Shown here one piece after another: positions 32,714 through 35,878 of a stretch of DNA of 35,878 bases (the stretch's first letter is position 1; every line of letters begins with the position of its first letter). The stretch lies in NCBI GenBank assembly GCA_013215175.1, contig JABSRH010000005.1:1-35878 (forward strand). Direction: 5' to 3'. The notes beneath the pieces are model-generated. The model saw only the letters and a list, made by a program, of their open reading frames with translations, did not search any database and was not told where the DNA came from. The position numbers and the translations under genes are program-made. Source of the DNA: Parvularculaceae bacterium (GTDB taxonomy: Bacteria; Pseudomonadota; Alphaproteobacteria; Caulobacterales; Parvularculaceae).

Positions 32714-34629
32714 CGAAGATCAGGGGCCGTTGCTTCTGCTGACAATTCCTTCACCGCCTCTTCCAGCGACATCGAGCGCGTCTGCTTCGAGCCCAAGCGT
32801 CGGATCGAGACTGTCTTCTCTTCAGCCTCGCGAGCACCGACAGCAACGATCGCAGGCACCTTCGTGTTCGAGTGCTCACGGACCTTGTAGTTAATCTTCT
32901 CGTTGCGGACATCGGCCTCGACGCGAACACCAGCAGCTTTCAGCGCGGCGACCACTTCGTAGGCGTAATCATCCGCCTCCGATGTAATCGTCGCCACCAC
33001 AGCCTGACGCGGCGCCAGCCAGAGTGGGAACGACCCGGCATAGTGCTCGATCAGAATACCCGTGAACCGTTCCAGCGAACCGAAGAGCGCGCGGTGCAGC
33101 ATCACCGGACGCTGCTTGCTGCCGTCTTCGGCAATATAGCTGGCGTCGAAACGCTCTGGCAGGTTGAAGTCGACCTGCAGCGTTCCGCACTGCCAGTCGC
33201 GGCCGATGGCATCGCGCAGGACGAATTCAAGCTTGGGCCCGTAGAACGCACCCTCGCCTGGGTTCGTCGTGTACGGAAGACCCGTAGCCTCAAGGGCATG
33301 CTTCAGTGCCTCTTCGGATTTGTCCCACACCGAGTCATCACCGATCCGCGCCTCAGGCCGGTCAGAGAACTTGATCCGCACATCGTCGAAACCGAAATCC
33401 TTGTAGATATCGAGGATCAGGTCGACGACTTTCAGACACTCGGACTGCAGCTGCTCTGGTGTACAGTAGATATGGGCGTCGTCTTGCGTGAAGTGACGCA
33501 CACGCATCATGCCGTGCAGCGCGCCCGAAGGCTCGTAACGGTGCACCTTGCCAAACTCGGCAACGCGCATGGGCAGCTCTCGGTAAGAGCGAAGGCCATG
33601 GTTGTAAACCTGGACCCCGCCCGGACAGTTCATCGGCTTGAGCGCGTATTTGCGCTCGTCCGGCATCACCGTCGAGTACATGTTCTCGCCGAATTTTGCG
33701 GCGTGCCCTGACGTTTCCCACAAGGAATAGTCCAAAAGGTCCGGCGTGTTGATCTCTACATAGCCCGCCTGTTCTTGCCGACGGCGCATGTAGGAAATCA
33801 GCACCTGGAACAGTGTCCAGCCGTTGGGATGCCAGAAGATCGAGCCAGGCCCCTCTTCTTGCATGTGGAACAGGTCCATCACCTTGGCGAGTTTGCGGTG
33901 ATCCCGCTTCTCAGCCTCTTCCAAGCGGTGCAGGTGCTGCTTGAGCTCCTTCTCGTTCCGCCAAGACGTGCCGTAAATACGCTGGAGCATGGCGTTGCGA
34001 TGATCGCCGCGCCAATAGGCACCGGCGACTTTCATCAACTTGAAGGCCTTGCCAATATGCTTCGTGGACGGAAGGTGAGGACCTCGGCAGAGGTCGTACC
34101 AATCGCCGTGGTGATAGACCGTGATCGGCTCACCCTCAGGCAAGTCGCTGATGATCTCAGCCTTATAATCCTCGCCGATCTCTTTGAACTTGGCGATAGC
34201 AGCGTCACGATCCCAGACCTCGCGCACCGTCGGCAGGTCGGCGTCGACCAGCTCAGCCATCTTCTTCTCGATGGCCGCGAAGTCCTCCGACGAGAACGGC
34301 GTCTCGCGGGCGAAGTCATAGTAAAAGCCGTCATCGATGACGGGCCCGATCGTTACTTGCGTGTCGGGGTAAAGGGCCTGGACGGCTTGCGCCAACAGGT
34401 GGGCCGTGTCGTGGCGGATCAGCTCGAGGCCGTCTTCGTCATCGCGCGTGACGATGGCGACATCGGCATCCTCTGTAATCGGAAGGTCGAGGTCGACGAC
34501 CTCGCCATTCACCTTCGCCGCGATCGCCTTTTTGGCGAGCGATTTGGAGATGTCCGCGGCGATCTCTCCGCCGGACACAGGGTGATCAAAGGCGCGCTGC
34601 GCGCCATCAGGAAGCGTAATCTTGGGCAT
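32710..34629 (-). CDS. thrS: Threonyl-tRNA synthetase
   Basis: This 639-residue enzyme charges tRNA-Thr. It has an N-terminal TGS domain (1-62), an editing domain with HDTAH (73-77) and CRGPH (181-185), a class II catalytic core with MNCPGG (Cys335) and RHFTQDDAH (His386) as zinc ligands, and a C-terminal anticodon-binding domain (about 535 on). Motif 2 is [11 protein letters not shown]. The length is typical. The ribosome-binding site (GAGCAG) is weak. Its TGA is shared with the GTG of the O-antigen polymerase-like gene, an unusual partner for thrS. Confidence 0.97.
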   Translation of the reverse strand: MPKITLPDGAQRAFDHPVSGGEIAADISKSLAKKAIAAKVNGEVVDLDLPITEDADVAIVTRDDEDGLELIRHDTAHLLAQAVQALYPDTQVTIGPVIDDGFYYDFARETPFSSEDFAAIEKKMAELVDADLPTVREVWDRDAAIAKFKEIGEDYKAEIISDLPEGEPITVYHHGDWYDLCRGPHLPSTKHIGKAFKLMKVAGAYWRGDHRNAMLQRIYGTSWRNEKELKQHLHRLEEAEKRDHRKLAKVMDLFHMQEEGPGSIFWHPNGWTLFQVLISYMRRRQEQAGYVEINTPDLLDYSLWETSGHAAKFGENMYSTVMPDERKYALKPMNCPGGVQVYNHGLRSYRELPMRVAEFGKVHRYEPSGALHGMMRVRHFTQDDAHIYCTPEQLQSECLKVVDLILDIYKDFGFDDVRIKFSDRPEARIGDDSVWDKSEEALKHALEATGLPYTTNPGEGAFYGPKLEFVLRDAIGRDWQCGTLQVDFNLPERFDASYIAEDGSKQRPVMLHRALFGSLERFTGILIEHYAGSFPLWLAPRQAVVATITSEADDYAYEVVAALKAAGVRVEADVRNEKINYKVREHSNTKVPAIVAVGAREAEEKTVSIRRLGSKQTRSMSLEEAVKELSAEATAPDLR

Positions 34630-34690
34630 GTTTCTGCTCGAATATTTCAGTCAGTGTGTGCGCCGCACCTTTCGGTGAGGTCAAGGGGGC

Positions 34691-35206
34691 TCAGCGTTGC
34701 CGCCTAGCCCAAAGATGAACCACCAAGCCGATAACGATCGGTATGGCGAAATCCGGTCCCCAATAGCCCACTTGGCTCGACAAGTTCTCCGTCAGACGGT
34801 CGATGAAGCCAGGGCTCAGAACAGGCCGTGTGGCCACAAGCTTGTTCAAGACACCCGAAGCCACGGTCAGAACCAACATGACAATCCAACTGTTGGTCCA
34901 GTAACCGCTTGCCACAGTGGCCATTTCCCAGACGGAAAGCCGATTGCGCCCTACCATGATGGCCCCGAAACCGAGACCTAAAGGTATAGACAAATAGCTG
35001 GCCGACTGAGCCGAGAAAACGACCAGGTTGGTCGCCGTCCAAGGATCGCCGATGTCGCCATGGGCGGTCAGCGTGAACAGCATGAACAAACCGACGAGTG
35101 GCGTCACCGAAAGGAAGACAAAGCCGATCCAGACGTAACCCAGCACCCAGAGGAGGATGAGGTACCAAGGATGTCGTTGTTTTTTCGTCGTCTCTTCGAT
35201 CGCCAC
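34691..35206 (-). CDS. Hypothetical membrane protein
   Basis: This 171-residue protein has about five hydrophobic segments (from residues 17, 35, 62, 104 and 152 on), separated by short loops, and a basic end (WARRQR). I do not recognise a family. It starts at a GTG with only a loose G-rich tract upstream, and there is no early in-frame ATG. It lies between thrS and yidD on the same strand, 61 bases before thrS and 76 after yidD. Confidence 0.68.
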   Translation of the reverse strand: MAIEETTKKQRHPWYLILLWVLGYVWIGFVFLSVTPLVGLFMLFTLTAHGDIGDPWTATNLVVFSAQSASYLSIPLGLGFGAIMVGRNRLSVWEMATVASGYWTNSWIVMLVLTVASGVLNKLVATRPVLSPGFIDRLTENLSSQVGYWGPDFAIPIVIGLVVHLWARRQR

Positions 35207-35282
35207 GTTGCCGCCCCCACTCGTGGGGAAGACGTTACGCAGTTACTTGTCAGCTTGCCAGATGCCGTTACAGCCAGGTGCT

Positions 35283-35573
35283 TTAGGGAACCGGATCATA
35301 GCCCCACGTCCCGCCGGGTCGGCAGTTCGCCAGGCGTTTGGCGGTCAGCGCGGTAGCCACCGCCGGCGAGTGCCGGCGGTAAGCCTCCAAAGCATAGGCT
35401 GAGCATGTCGGCTCGTGCCGACAGCGAACGCCGCAAAGATGCAAGAACGGCGACAGCGAGTAGCGGTAAGCGATGATGGCGCCCTGAGCGAGAAGGCTCA
35501 GCGGCCCGCGACGGCGCTTGGCGCGCGGCACCACCGGAATAGGCTCCGCAGAACAGCAGCAATCATGCGGCAT
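35283..35573 (-). CDS. yidD: Membrane protein insertion efficiency factor YidD
   Basis: This 96-residue protein helps YidC insert membrane proteins. The family core is present: YRYSLSPFLHL, CRHEPTCSAYALEAY and the closing GGTWGYDPVP. An N-terminal CCC (residues 5-7) is an uncommon addition. The ATG at 35573 overlaps the iron-sulfur scaffold stop by 11 bases and has GGAGG six bases upstream; earlier in-frame ATG codons at 35591 and 35600 lack such a site. Confidence 0.93.
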   Translation of the reverse strand: MPHDCCCSAEPIPVVPRAKRRRGPLSLLAQGAIIAYRYSLSPFLHLCGVRCRHEPTCSAYALEAYRRHSPAVATALTAKRLANCRPGGTWGYDPVP

Positions 35574-35878
35574 GGCGCGCCTCCGCCTCATTGAGGGCAT
35601 CGACCACAGCGTTGAAAATCAACAGCGTTGAGGCATGGCGTGCTTGGTATTCTTGGATAGGCCGCAAGACTTCGAGACCCTTGAACCGGCCTTCAGGCGC
35701 CGGGCCGCCTTCGCGGATGAACGCCTCCATCGTGTCGCGCAGGGCCCGCAATTCTTCTACCGAGGAACCCACCAGCACCTTGGCGAGCAGCGACGACGAT
35801 GCTTGGCCCAAGGCGCAGGCCTTCACGCGGAGTGCTACGTCGGCGACTTTGCTATCAGCAAGCGCCAAATCCACTTCG
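35563..35878 (-). CDS. Iron-sulfur cluster assembly scaffold-like protein, 5' end outside the window
   Basis: At least 104 residues are present, ending at 35563. VADVALRVKACALGQASSSL matches the conserved Cys region of alphaproteobacterial NifU/IscU-like scaffold proteins, and the end (IQEYQARHASTLLIFNAVVD) fits too. Homologues have about 40 more residues at the N-terminus, and the frame continues to the window edge (GAA GTG GAT), so the GTG at 35874 is not likely the true start. The order scaffold-yidD-thrS is common in alphaproteobacteria. Confidence 0.85.
   Translation of the reverse strand, partial: EVDLALADSKVADVALRVKACALGQASSSLLAKVLVGSSVEELRALRDTMEAFIREGGPAPEGRFKGLEVLRPIQEYQARHASTLLIFNAVVDALNEAEARHAA

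Noticed and set aside
32872-34707. Two long plus-strand frames (279 and 310 codons) across thrS
   Set aside because: Both are antisense to all conserved domains of threonyl-tRNA synthetase, and their composition (rich in Arg, Val, His, Leu) is that of a shadow frame.

Overview
This window looks like chromosomal DNA of an alphaproteobacterium with fairly high GC content. The signs are an alphaproteobacterial ribbon-helix-helix protein, a tol-pal set, a PHB regulator of the PhaR type beside a PHB thiolase, an iron-sulfur scaffold gene followed by yidD and then thrS, and several secreted proteins ending in a VPxPA-type C-terminal sorting signal. A marine Parvularcula- or Hyphomonas-like organism would fit, but I cannot fix the genus from the sequence alone. 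I see no rRNA, tRNA, CRISPR array, insertion sequence or phage gene.

Layout. Positions 1-9746 are mixed metabolic and envelope genes: the 5' end of a DsbD-like protein, an M19 dipeptidase, an SDR, sodB, a first VPxPA-CTERM protein, a serine hydrolase, an S41 peptidase, a LysE-type exporter, a secreted metallo-beta-lactamase-fold hydrolase, and map, which overlaps radC. Positions 10462-19000 hold a secreted double-DTG aspartyl protease with a PDZ domain, a gamma-glutamylcyclotransferase-like protein, a coupled pair of small genes, and the Tol-Pal machinery. The Tol-Pal genes are split into tolQ-tolR-tolA and tolB-pal by two genes on the opposite strand.

Positions 19295-30687 begin with asd. 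A region rich in exported proteins follows: four VPxPA-CTERM proteins, three small lipoproteins, a small basic single-helix protein, and a TetR regulator coupled to a CPBP membrane protease with a perfect operator. The PHB genes phbB and phbA lie within and beside this region, about 5 kb apart, with phaR divergent from phbA. The right end carries an operon of thrS, an O-antigen polymerase/ligase-like protein and a glycosyltransferase, then a membrane protein, yidD and the 3' part of an iron-sulfur scaffold gene.

How it fits together. PhbA and PhbB make the monomer for polyhydroxybutyrate and PhaR probably senses the polymer; no PHB synthase is in the window. TolQRA, TolB and Pal keep the outer membrane attached during constriction. 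The five VPxPA-CTERM proteins should be exported and then processed by an exosortase encoded elsewhere. Two of them have 5' leaders in which the Shine-Dalgarno sequence can be fully paired in a perfect local hairpin, which is the most unusual regulatory signal I found. Gene packing is tight, with several GTGA start/stop overlaps and three convergent gene pairs whose stop codons share the same four bases.
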